Shown: one piece after another, positions 1 to 5,200 of the stretch
Layout of the letters: the number at the start of each line of letters is the position of its first letter
Position numbering within the stretch: position 1 is the stretch's first letter
Assembly: GCA_900772625.1 (NCBI GenBank)
Contig: CAAHEQ010000081.1
Location: forward strand, 1-5,201
Direction of reading: 5' to 3'
DNA from: Alphaproteobacteria bacterium
GTDB lineage: Bacteria; Pseudomonadota; Alphaproteobacteria; CAAHEQ01; UBA3637
Length of the DNA: 5,201 nt
Made by a program: the position numbers and the translations under genes
Notes under the pieces: model-generated
Database searches by the model: none
What the model was told of the DNA's origin: nothing
The model's input: the letters and a program-made list of their open reading frames with translations, nothing else

Positions 1-36
1 GAATATTTTTAAGATTTGCAGTTGCTTTTTTCACAC

Positions 37-78
37 AAAAGCCAGCGCGAAAATCTTCGCGCGCTCGCGCTGGCTCTT
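37..78 (+). terminator. GC-rich hairpin, probable terminator of a gene left of the window
   Basis: A perfect 10-bp inverted repeat, GCCAGCGCGA at 41-50 and TCGCGCTGGC at 65-74, encloses a 14-base loop. The pairing extends outward through A40-T75 and, after one mismatch, A38-T77 and A37-T78. The right arm is followed by a short, interrupted T tract (TCTTTCC). No gene on either strand within the window ends here, so it most likely closes a plus-strand gene lying left of position 1. The left arm GCGCGA (45-50) can also pair with TCGCGC at 57-62, so two alternative hairpins are possible. An extragenic palindrome (REP-like) is the other reading. Confidence 0.5.
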
Positions 79-91
79 TCCGTATGCAAGC

Positions 92-107
92 CTAAAATCC
101 GTTTTAG
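92..107. repeat. Small perfect inverted repeat with a TCCG loop
   Basis: CTAAAA (92-97) and TTTTAG (102-107) form a perfect 6-bp stem around the tetraloop TCCG. As RNA the loop UCCG fits the stable UNCG class, although it is closed here by A-U rather than the favoured C-G pair. The stem is A/U-rich and no T tract follows, so it is not a convincing terminator. Its role is unknown. It is the second of three inverted repeats in the gene-free left end. Confidence 0.3.
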
Positions 108-139
108 AAATTATCGAATTAAGTTGTCCAAAAATAAGG

Positions 140-155
140 GTCGATATTTTTCGAC
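140..155. repeat. Short inverted repeat upstream of the secreted protein gene
   Basis: GTCGA (140-144) and TCGAC (151-155) are perfect inverted repeats around a 6-base A/T spacer, about 115 bases upstream of the ATG at 272. Just downstream, TACAAT (170-175) resembles a -10 box, but no good -35 lies 16-18 bases before it. The repeat could therefore be an operator site or simply chance. Nothing else recognisable is present between 156 and 254. Confidence 0.25.
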
Positions 156-271
156 TTGATTTTAGGGTATACAATTTTATCAAACCTGTCAAGTTTCCTT
201 ATCTTTTATTTTTCAAAAAAAGTCCATAAAAAATGACCGTTTAAACTGGACAATAGGAAAGGAAAAATATA

Positions 272-655
272 ATGAAAATAAAATTATTAACGCTTACGGC
301 CATAGTGGTTGGCATTTTAACAATCGGCTCAGCCAACGCAGAAACATGTGAAAACGGCAGCACTATTACAGGTGAAAACGGGCACGTTTATTGCGGGAGC
401 TGGAATGCTATGAATTGGTGGACTGCTTATACTTGGTGTCAAGGGCAAGGTCGACATTTGGCTTCAATGTATGAAGTCTGCCCCACGTGGGATGGCTCGT
501 CAATAATTTGCAATGTGAATAATGCTATTTCCTCAGATGTATATTATTGGACATCAACGGCGTATGGTACAGATACCGCTTTTCATTTTGACAGAAGAAA
601 TTCGTATACGAGTAAATATACCAGAAACGCAACACTTCGAGCATTTTGCTACTAA
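272..655 (+). CDS. Small secreted C-type-lectin-like / DUF1566-like protein
   Basis: 127 residues with a clear Sec signal peptide: MKIK, a hydrophobic core, then ANA before Glu24, so cleavage is likely after Ala23. The mature part of about 104 residues is rich in Trp and has six Cys (26, 41, 56, 70, 80, 126), enough for three disulfides in an oxidising compartment. The order of motifs (Trp/Cys-rich helix MNWWTAYTWCQGQG at about 47-60, then LASMYEVC, then YYWTSTAYG at 91-99, then a C-terminal RAFCY) resembles the C-type-lectin fold as seen in DUF1566/Lcl-type or fibrobacter-paralogous-type domains. That is pattern recognition, not a database match. It would be periplasmic or exported, and a ligand-binding role is only inferred. 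The start is supported by AGGAAAGG at 255-262, nine bases before the ATG. It stands alone and converges on groEL. No transmembrane anchor, pilin motif or lipobox is visible. Confidence 0.75.
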   Translation: MKIKLLTLTAIVVGILTIGSANAETCENGSTITGENGHVYCGSWNAMNWWTAYTWCQGQGRHLASMYEVCPTWDGSSIICNVNNAISSDVYYWTSTAYGTDTAFHFDRRNSYTSKYTRNATLRAFCY

Positions 656-680
656 CCTCTTACCATAAGCCCAACAAAAA

Positions 681-708
681 AGCCCCACGGAATGTGAGGC
701 TTTTTTTT
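681..708. terminator. Bidirectional terminator between the lectin-like gene and groEL
   Basis: The arms AGCCCCAC (681-688) and GTGAGGCT (694-701) form an 8-bp stem around a 5-base loop, flanked by A676-680 on the left and eight T from 701 to 708 on the right. It can stop transcription from both sides. In plus-strand RNA the stem has one C-A mismatch. In minus-strand RNA the same position is a U-G wobble, so the stem is continuous and is followed by a run of U. It lies 25 bases after the stop of the secreted protein gene and 20 bases beyond the groEL stop. Confidence 0.85.
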
Positions 709-727
709 ATATGTATTGCAAAAGGCT

Positions 728-2383
728 TTAGTACATACCGCCCATGCCACCCATACCCGCAGGCATTCCAGCAGCACCGCCTTTGCCACAAGAGCAAGAC
801 TCTTCAGGTTTATCCGCAACCATCGCTTCTGTTGTAATCAGCAACGCACCAATTGAAGAAGCGCCTTCCAAAGCTGTACGCACAACCTTAGTTGGGTCAA
901 CAATACCTGCGTCAAACATATTGACGTATTCGCCATTTTGCGCGTTATAGCCGATTGTCACATCGTATTTTTCAAGCAGCTTGCCAACAACGACAGCACC
1001 GTCTTCCGCCGCATTTGCAACGATTTGGCGCAAAGGTGCTTGCAAAGCTTTACGGATGATGTCGACACCAACGCGTTGATCATCGTTTGCAGGCTTAACT
1101 GCGTCCAAAGCTTTTGTCGCATACAACAAAGCTGTACCACCACCAACAACGACACCTTCTTTGACAGCAGCACGCGTTGCATGCAAAGCATCATCGATAC
1201 GGTCTTTTTTCTCTTTCACTTCAACTTCTGTCGCACCACCGACTTTGATCACAGCAACACCGCCCGACAATTTTGCCAAACGTTCTTCCAATTTTTCGCG
1301 ATCATAGTCAGATGTGGAATCTTCGATTTGCTTTTTGATTTGAGCGCAGCGTGCTTGGATTAAATCAGCTGGTCCTGCACCGTCAACGATTGTTGTATCG
1401 TCTTTTGTAATGTTGACTTTTTTCGCCGAACCCAACATTGCCAAAGTGACCTCTTCCAACTTGATGCCGACTTCTTGAGAAATGACTTGACCACCCGTCA
1501 AGATAGCAATGTCTTCCAACATCGCTTTGCGGCGATCGCCGAAACCAGGCGCTTTGACTGCTGCGACTTTCAATCCGCCGCGCAACTTATTCACCACCAA
1601 AGTGGCCAAAGCTTCACCCTCAACGTCCTCGGCAATAATCAACAATGGACGACCGCTTTGGATCACTGCTTCCAACACTGGGATCAAAGCTTGCAAATTG
1701 GACAACTTGCCGTCATTGATCAAGATATATGGATTATCCAAATCCGCAACCATTTTTTCTGGGTTTGTGATGAAGTATGGGGACAAATAACCTCTGTCGA
1801 ATTGCATACCTTCGACAACGTCCAACTCTGTTTCCATACCTTTAGCATCTTCAACCGTGATCACGCCTTCGTTGCCGACTTTCTTCATCGCTTCGGCAAT
1901 GTATTCACCGATTGTACGATCACCGTTTGCAGAGATTGTACCGACTTGTGCAATTTCTTCAGAAGTAGAAACTTTTTTCGAGCGGCTCTTAACGTCCTCG
2001 ACCACAGCCGTGACAGCCATATCAATACCGCGTTTTAAGTCCATTGGGTTCATACCCGCAGCCACAGCTTTGCAGCCTTCACGAATAATCGCTTGCGCCA
2101 AAACAGTCGCTGTCGTTGTACCGTCACCCGCTACGTCAGCGGACTTAGAAGCAACTTCACGCACCATAGCAGCGCCCATATTTTCGAACTTATCAGCAAG
2201 CTCTATTTCCTTAGCCACGGATACGCCGTCTTTTGTAATCTTTGGCGCGCCATATTGTTTGCTCAAAACAACGTTGCGGCCTTTTGGTCCCAAAGTCACT
2301 TTGACAGTATCAGCCAACAAATCAACACCTTTGAGCATTTTTGCTCTGGCATCAACACCAAACTTAATTTCTTTTGCAGACAT
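728..2383 (-). CDS. groEL: Chaperonin GroEL (Hsp60)
   Basis: 551 residues, full length against 548 in E. coli. GroEL forms the cytoplasmic double-ring ATP-driven chamber that folds proteins under the GroES lid. The ATP site is intact: LGPKGRNVVL (31-40), Asp52 in KDG, GDGTTTATV (86-94, with Asp87), Asp398 and the GGG loop at 414-416. Substrate- and GroES-binding apical residues are kept: Tyr199, Tyr203, Phe204, Ile234, Leu237, Leu259, Val263 and Val264. The stretch AAVKEG (405-410) has Lys where most members have Glu. The flexible tail ends in GMGGMGGMY but also carries SCSCGKGG (529-536) with Cys530 and Cys532, absent from E. coli GroEL. The gene is the second of the groES-groEL operon, 17 bases after the groES stop. 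An AAGGAA-type ribosome site (about 2392-2397) precedes the ATG. It ends at the bidirectional terminator. Confidence 0.98.
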   Translation of the reverse strand: MSAKEIKFGVDARAKMLKGVDLLADTVKVTLGPKGRNVVLSKQYGAPKITKDGVSVAKEIELADKFENMGAAMVREVASKSADVAGDGTTTATVLAQAIIREGCKAVAAGMNPMDLKRGIDMAVTAVVEDVKSRSKKVSTSEEIAQVGTISANGDRTIGEYIAEAMKKVGNEGVITVEDAKGMETELDVVEGMQFDRGYLSPYFITNPEKMVADLDNPYILINDGKLSNLQALIPVLEAVIQSGRPLLIIAEDVEGEALATLVVNKLRGGLKVAAVKAPGFGDRRKAMLEDIAILTGGQVISQEVGIKLEEVTLAMLGSAKKVNITKDDTTIVDGAGPADLIQARCAQIKKQIEDSTSDYDREKLEERLAKLSGGVAVIKVGGATEVEVKEKKDRIDDALHATRAAVKEGVVVGGGTALLYATKALDAVKPANDDQRVGVDIIRKALQAPLRQIVANAAEDGAVVVGKLLEKYDVTIGYNAQNGEYVNMFDAGIVDPTKVVRTALEGASSIGALLITTEAMVADKPEESCSCGKGGAAGMPAGMGGMGGMY

Positions 2384-2400
2384 AATTTATTCCTTTCTTG

Positions 2401-2691
2401 TTAATCTTCAATGACGCCCAAAACATCGGCTTCGCGCATAATGAGCAAATCTTCACCGTTTAATTTAATTTCTGTACCCGACCATTTGCCGAACAAGACG
2501 CGATCGCCTTCTTTCAAAGTCATCGTCACAGGCTTACCTTCGTCATCGCGACCGCCAGGTCCGACAGCAATTACCACGCCTTGCGATGGTTTTTCTTTGA
2601 CTGTATCTGGAATAATCAAGCCGCCCGCCGTCTTTTTTTCTTCTTCGATGCGGCGCAGTACAACTCTGTCTAATAAAGGTTTAAATTTCAT
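2401..2691 (-). CDS. groES: Co-chaperonin GroES (Hsp10)
   Basis: GroES forms the seven-subunit lid that caps GroEL. Read from the start chosen here it has 96 residues, the usual alphaproteobacterial length, opening MKFKPLLDRVV. The flexible loop that docks on GroEL is present as KTAGGLIIPDT (20-30), with the hydrophobic triplet Leu-Ile-Ile. The roof and core motifs GDRVLFGKWSGTE and GEDLLIMRE follow. An in-frame ATG two codons earlier (2697) would give 98 residues. I prefer 2691 because the AGAGG at 2701-2705 is nine bases from it but only three from the upstream ATG, and because the family usually begins at MKF. The gene is first in the operon with groEL, and no CIRCE operator is seen upstream. 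Confidence 0.97.
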   Translation of the reverse strand: MKFKPLLDRVVLRRIEEEKKTAGGLIIPDTVKEKPSQGVVIAVGPGGRDDEGKPVTMTLKEGDRVLFGKWSGTEIKLNGEDLLIMREADVLGVIED

Positions 2692-2700
2692 TTTCATTAT

Positions 2701-2710
2701 CCTCTTTTCT
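2701..2710 (-). promoter_or_regulatory. groES ribosome binding site that decides the start
   Basis: On the minus strand AGAAAAGAGG lies directly before ATA-ATG-AAA-ATG. Only the second ATG (2691) has normal spacing, nine bases from the GAGG; the first (2697) is three bases away, too close for efficient initiation. This supports the 96-residue form of GroES. Confidence 0.6.
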
Positions 2711-2726
2711 TGTTAAACAATTCGTG

Positions 2727-2743
2727 AGCCTATCCTAAAGGCT
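2727..2743 (-). other. Hairpin in the groES leader
   Basis: AGCCT and AGGCT (2727-2731 and 2739-2743) form a perfect 5-bp stem around a 7-base loop. If transcription starts near 2747, as the candidate promoter predicts, the hairpin sits at the very 5' end of the groESL mRNA, about 35 bases before the start codon. A 5'-terminal stem could stabilise the mRNA. It could instead be a DNA binding site or chance; the stem is short. Confidence 0.3.
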
Positions 2744-2753
2744 TGTAGTGTAT

Positions 2754-2783
2754 CAGATAATATGAAAATCGCATTTCGTCAAG
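2754..2783 (-). promoter_or_regulatory. Candidate groESL promoter
   Basis: On the minus strand CTTGACG (2783-2777) supplies a good -35 hexamer, TTGACG. Seventeen bases downstream is TATCTG (2759-2754), a weak -10, with overlapping alternatives in CATATTATC. The CTTGAC core also resembles the -35 of heat-shock (RpoH) promoters, which often drive groESL in Alphaproteobacteria, but the -10 does not fit that consensus well. The position, 60-90 bases upstream of groES, is right. Confidence 0.45.
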
Positions 2784-2795
2784 AGCTATCGCATT
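2768..2795. repeat. 8-bp direct repeat flanking the groES -35 box
   Basis: ATCGCATT occurs at 2768-2775 and again at 2788-2795. The copies are exactly 20 bp apart start to start, about two helical turns, with the TTGACG -35 between them. On the transcribed strand they read AATGCGAT. Direct repeats in helical phase around a -35 box are typical of a dimeric regulator site, but no known operator was recognised. Confidence 0.4.
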
Positions 2796-2816
2796 ATTTT
2801 TTTCAAGTTTTTAATG

Positions 2817-3593
2817 CTATTTTATGTCAACTTCGACAGGCACGTGATCTGATGCTTTTTCCATACCCCTGTATTCTTTCAAAACTTTGGCACCTGCCAA
2901 ACGCTCTTTAAAATCGGTCGAGAGCAAAATATAATCCAAAAAGATTCCGTGATTGCGTGGCCAAGCTCCGCCTTGAAAATCCCAAAACGAGTAAAAAGGC
3001 TCGCTGGACTGATCCGCTAATTGGCGCAGTGGGTTGAGCATTCCTTGCGACAAAATGCTGGCAAATGCCTCCCGCACAGGTGGCACAAACAGCGCACTTT
3101 GCTCAAACAATTTTGGATTATAAACGTCCTTATCTTTTAAAATCACATTAAAGTCGCCACAGATGATATAGTTTTTCTTATCCTTTAAATACGCCGCCAA
3201 AGCCGCAAACCACTTTAATTTGTACTCAAGGCGCGATGTATCTTCTGGGTTATTTACAGGCGCTTGGCCATTTGGGACATAAACGCTGATCACCGATGTA
3301 CCATCGGGCGCAAGAGCTTCGACAAAGCGCGCTTGATCTTCAAAGCCCGCCAACGCCGTGCACTTAAGAGAAATGCTTTCTTTGGCAAGCACAGCCACAC
3401 CATTCCACGACTTTTGCCCGCTGATCACCGCATTATAGCCGAGCGACTTGAGCTCAAAATAGGGAAACTTATCTTCCTCGACCTTAATTTCTTGCAAGCA
3501 CACAAAGTCGGGCGATTCGTTTTCAAGCAACGTTTGCAAGCCCGCCATTCGCGCTCTGATTGAGGCCACATTCCAAGAAATTATTTTTTTCAT
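2817..3593 (-). CDS. xthA: Exodeoxyribonuclease III (AP endonuclease, EEP family)
   Basis: 258 residues, close to the 268 of E. coli ExoIII. The enzyme cuts DNA at abasic sites and removes 3' blocking groups in base-excision repair, acting in the cytoplasm on the chromosome with a divalent metal. The catalytic set is complete: Asn8 in ISWNVASIRAR, Glu35 in LQEIK, Tyr105 in VYVPNG, Asp147 and Asn149 in CGDFNV, Asp220 in FLDYIL, and the Asp249-His250 pair in SDHVPV. A Trp/Phe-rich stretch, FYSFWDFQGGAWPRNHG (200-216), matches the abasic-site recognition loop. The start is fixed by the family, which begins directly at MKIISWNV; no strong ribosome site precedes it. It is divergent from the secreted HExxH protein gene with 35 bp between starts. 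No clear terminator separates it from groES, so some read-through into groESL is possible. Confidence 0.95.
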   Translation of the reverse strand: MKKIISWNVASIRARMAGLQTLLENESPDFVCLQEIKVEEDKFPYFELKSLGYNAVISGQKSWNGVAVLAKESISLKCTALAGFEDQARFVEALAPDGTSVISVYVPNGQAPVNNPEDTSRLEYKLKWFAALAAYLKDKKNYIICGDFNVILKDKDVYNPKLFEQSALFVPPVREAFASILSQGMLNPLRQLADQSSEPFYSFWDFQGGAWPRNHGIFLDYILLSTDFKERLAGAKVLKEYRGMEKASDHVPVEVDIK

Positions 3594-3612
3594 TTTCTTT
3601 TTACCATTTCTC

Positions 3613-3621
3613 TGTTATAGT
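3613..3621 (+). promoter_or_regulatory. Extended -10 box, possible leaderless promoter
   Basis: TGTTATAGT contains the extended -10 TG followed by TATAGT (3616-3621), five of six matches to TATAAT. Transcription starting about seven bases later would begin at or next to the A of the ATG at 3629. The -35 position (3593-3598, TTTTCT) is weak, as is often the case with extended -10 promoters. No Shine-Dalgarno precedes the ATG. Confidence 0.4.
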
Positions 3622-3628
3622 GCTTTAT

Positions 3629-4288
3629 ATGAAATACTATAGCCGATTTTTTATTTTTGTCATCTGTTTTTTTGCTTTTTTAGCGCAAGGAGCGCAGGCA
3701 AGCGATGATTGCACAAGCGAACAACTGACAGATCCCATTATTGACGTCACGTTTGATTATGGCAAAGTCATATACAACAACAAAAAAAGCAACAAAGAGT
3801 TTCCAGCAATGCCTTACGACCAAACACGTGGCCTGACTGTCACAAACTTATCACAAAACCTGATGGCGGACGGCTGGGTCAAGCGCCGCGCGGACGGCAA
3901 GTATTGCATGGGCCTCAAGCGCGTTTCTGGCACAATCGGCTTTGGCAGGATAGATGTTTTTATCGACAAGCGTTATCGCCCAGGCTCGTGCAATTACAAC
4001 GTCATTAAAGAGCACGAAAAATACCACGTGCGTGTCCAGCAAGAGGGGCTTAAAGCATTCACGCCCAAAATCAAAAAAGCGCTTCAGATAGCCGCAAATA
4101 AGCAAAAACCGCGTCTGGTAAATTCGTCACAACAACTTCAGCAGCAAGCTGATCAAATGCTCATTTCAGTGCAAAAAGAAATTGCGCCCCTGATGAACTA
4201 TGTCCAAAAACAATTAAAGCAGAAAAATGCCGTCATCGACACGGACGATTCGTACAAAACTGAAACGAAACGTTGCAAATCGTGGTAG
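3629..4288 (+). CDS. Secreted HExxH protein, putative zinc metallopeptidase (DUF922-like?)
   Basis: 219 residues from this ATG. The Sec signal peptide is MKYYSRFF, a Phe-rich hydrophobic core and AQA, with cleavage likely after Ala24. An earlier in-frame ATG at 3560 would bury the signal peptide behind 23 residues and overlap xthA, so 3629 is preferred. The mature protein has four Cys (28, 93, 121, 216), enough for two disulfides. The key motif is HEKYH (His129-Glu130-His133), the HExxH zinc site of metallopeptidases, after a stretch of predicted beta strands (SGTIGFGRIDVFIDKRY). This order recalls DUF922, predicted secreted Zn proteases, but I cannot confirm family membership and no third zinc ligand is identified. 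The C-terminal part (about 145-200) looks helical and is rich in Gln and Lys (SSQQLQQQADQ). A periplasmic or exported location is likely; the substrate is unknown. Confidence 0.75.
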   Translation: MKYYSRFFIFVICFFAFLAQGAQASDDCTSEQLTDPIIDVTFDYGKVIYNNKKSNKEFPAMPYDQTRGLTVTNLSQNLMADGWVKRRADGKYCMGLKRVSGTIGFGRIDVFIDKRYRPGSCNYNVIKEHEKYHVRVQQEGLKAFTPKIKKALQIAANKQKPRLVNSSQQLQQQADQMLISVQKEIAPLMNYVQKQLKQKNAVIDTDDSYKTETKRCKSW

Positions 4289-4295
4289 CAATGAC

Positions 4296-4324
4296 TTGAT
4301 TTTTAAAGACATGGTCGCTATATC
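4296..4324 (+). promoter_or_regulatory. Candidate promoter of the DUF378 gene
   Basis: TTGATT (4296-4301) and TATATC (4319-4324) are separated by the ideal 17 bases, each with four of six matches to the housekeeping consensus. Start of transcription would fall near 4331, giving a leader of about 25 bases. The same bases also read CTTGAT-N17-CTATAT, close to an alphaproteobacterial heat-shock (RpoH) promoter, so stress control is possible but unproven. Confidence 0.5.
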
Positions 4325-4343
4325 TCTCCTGTAATCATAAAAT

Positions 4344-4350
4344 AAGGAGG
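4344..4350 (+). promoter_or_regulatory. Perfect Shine-Dalgarno of the DUF378 gene
   Basis: AAGGAGG is fully complementary to the 16S rRNA 3' end and sits five bases before the ATG at 4356. It is the strongest ribosome site in the window and suggests a well-translated small protein. Confidence 0.85.
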
Positions 4351-4355
4351 TTAAT

Positions 4356-4553
4356 ATGTTTACAAATATTTGTTTATGGCTGACGATAATTGGCGCGTTG
4401 AACTGGGGCTTGGTTGGATTTTTCAACTTTAACCTAGTCGGGTTGATTTTCGGCGGTGATATGAGCGCTTTTGCCCGCATCATTTATGCGATTGTTGGCT
4501 TAGCCGCTATTTGGGTCGCCTATGACGCGATTCGCGACTATTACTTAATGTAA
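4356..4553 (+). CDS. DUF378 family small membrane protein
   Basis: 65 residues with two predicted membrane helices, about 4-33 (broken by the Asn-Phe-Asn at 24-26) and 41-57. The sequence ALNWGLVGFFNFNLVGLIFG (14-33) followed by ARIIYAIVGLAAIW (40-53) is the typical DUF378 (YuzA-like) pattern. Members are small inner-membrane proteins of unknown function, so none is assigned. Start and length fit the family and the ribosome site is perfect. The gene lies 67 bases after the HExxH protein gene with its own candidate promoter between them, and it ends seven bases before a hairpin terminator shared with rubrerythrin. Co-transcription with the upstream gene is possible because no terminator lies between them. 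Confidence 0.9.
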   Translation: MFTNICLWLTIIGALNWGLVGFFNFNLVGLIFGGDMSAFARIIYAIVGLAAIWVAYDAIRDYYLM

Positions 4554-4556
4554 TAT

Positions 4557-4591
4557 AAAAAAGCCCTTGCCTTCAAAGCAGGGGCTTTACT
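4557..4591. terminator. Bidirectional terminator between the DUF378 gene and rubrerythrin
   Basis: AAAGCCCTTGC (4560-4570) pairs with GCAGGGGCTTT (4578-4588) in an 11-bp stem with one wobble and a 7-base loop. Minus-strand RNA from rubrerythrin leaves the stem into six U (complement of A 4557-4562). Plus-strand RNA from the DUF378 gene has a weaker, interrupted U tract (TTTACTTTATC). It serves the two convergent genes. Confidence 0.85.
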
Positions 4592-4624
4592 TTATCTTTC
4601 TTTACTTTATCTTTCTTTGCTTTA
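4586..4624. repeat. 15-bp tandem repeat, about 2.6 copies
   Basis: TTTACTTTATCTTTC at 4586-4600 is repeated exactly at 4601-4615. A partial third copy, TTTGCTTTA (4616-4624), has one change and runs into the rubrerythrin stop codon (TTA at 4622-4624). The repeat fills the whole space between the terminator stem and the rubrerythrin stop, and its first three bases belong to the stem. In the rubrerythrin mRNA it is a purine-rich 3' tail, GAAAGATAAAGTAAA. Replication slippage is the likely origin. Confidence 0.9.
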
Positions 4625-5200
4625 CCAATTATGCATCATCAGCTCGAAATAGCCTTTGTCATGCTCGCAGCTGGGGCACTTTTCGGGTGGCTCTTTAGCA
4701 ATGATGACATAACCACAATTGGAACATTGCCACATCACTGCCTCTTTGCGCTTAAAGACTATATCGTCAACGAGGTTGCCTGCAAGCTCCAGATATCGCT
4801 TTTCGTGTGCGCGCTCGGCCACCGAGATAGCGTTGAAAGCGTCCGCTATTTCATTAAAGCCCTCCTCCATCGCCTCTGTTGCAAACCGAGGATAAAGAAT
4901 ATCCCCCTCCTCGTGCTCGTTTGCGGCAGCCTCTTGCAAGTTATGCAGCGTATCGCTGATAACGCCCGCAGGGAATGTGCCCGAAATGTTCAACTCACCT
5001 CCCTCTAAAAACTTGAAAAATCGTTCGGCATGCTCTTTTTCTTGGTTGGCTGTCAGCGTGAAAATATTGGATATTTGCACAAAGCCATCTTTTTTGGCGC
5101 GCGATGCCCACAACGTATAACGATTTCTGGCCTGCCCTTCTCCTGCAAAAGAGATTAACAAGTTTTTTTCGGTCTTCGACCCTTTTATTGATTTTGTCAT
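4622..5200 (-). CDS. rbr: Rubrerythrin
   Basis: 192 residues, the usual full length. Rubrerythrin is a cytoplasmic non-haem iron protein that reduces hydrogen peroxide to water, protecting anaerobes and microaerophiles. The ferritin-like di-iron domain (about 5-145) shows Glu21 in AGEGQARNRY, Glu54-x-x-His57 in NQEKEHAERFFKFLEGG, Glu95 and Glu98 in NEHEEG, and Glu129-x-x-His132 in VAERAHEKRY. The C-terminal rubredoxin-like domain has both Cys pairs, CSNC (159-162) and CPSC (175-178), for one Fe(SCys)4 site. The ATG lies one base from the window edge, so the ribosome site and promoter are out of view; the MTKSIKGSKTEKNLL opening matches the family, so the gene is probably complete. It converges on the DUF378 gene. 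Confidence 0.96.
   Translation of the reverse strand: MTKSIKGSKTEKNLLISFAGEGQARNRYTLWASRAKKDGFVQISNIFTLTANQEKEHAERFFKFLEGGELNISGTFPAGVISDTLHNLQEAAANEHEEGDILYPRFATEAMEEGFNEIADAFNAISVAERAHEKRYLELAGNLVDDIVFKRKEAVMWQCSNCGYVIIAKEPPEKCPSCEHDKGYFELMMHNW

Noticed and set aside
124..253. TTGTCCA (124-130) and TGGACAA (247-253) as an inverted repeat pair
   Set aside because: Seven-base pairs at this distance are expected by chance in a region of this size.
272..655. Lectin-like protein as a target of a diversity-generating retroelement
   Set aside because: No reverse transcriptase and no template repeat of the C-terminal coding region are visible in the window.
744..2414. Several long open frames on the plus strand across groEL (for example 938-1363, 1475-2038, 1857-2414)
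   Set aside because: They are antisense shadows of a fully conserved groEL reading frame. None has a recognisable protein pattern or a ribosome site.
2692..2816. CIRCE operator upstream of groES
   Set aside because: Neither the TTAGCACTC arm nor the GAGTGCTAA arm is present in this stretch.
2791..2817. GCATTA...TAATGC inverted repeat after xthA as a terminator
   Set aside because: The stem has only six mostly A/T pairs with a 15-base loop and no following T tract on the minus strand.
4214..4483. Minus-strand open frame of 89 codons over the end of the HExxH gene and the start of the DUF378 gene
   Set aside because: It overlaps two better-supported plus-strand genes, including the perfect Shine-Dalgarno, and has no recognisable features.
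4631..5008. Plus-strand open frame of 125 codons opposite rubrerythrin
   Set aside because: It lies entirely antisense to a well-conserved rubrerythrin and shows no recognisable motifs or ribosome site.
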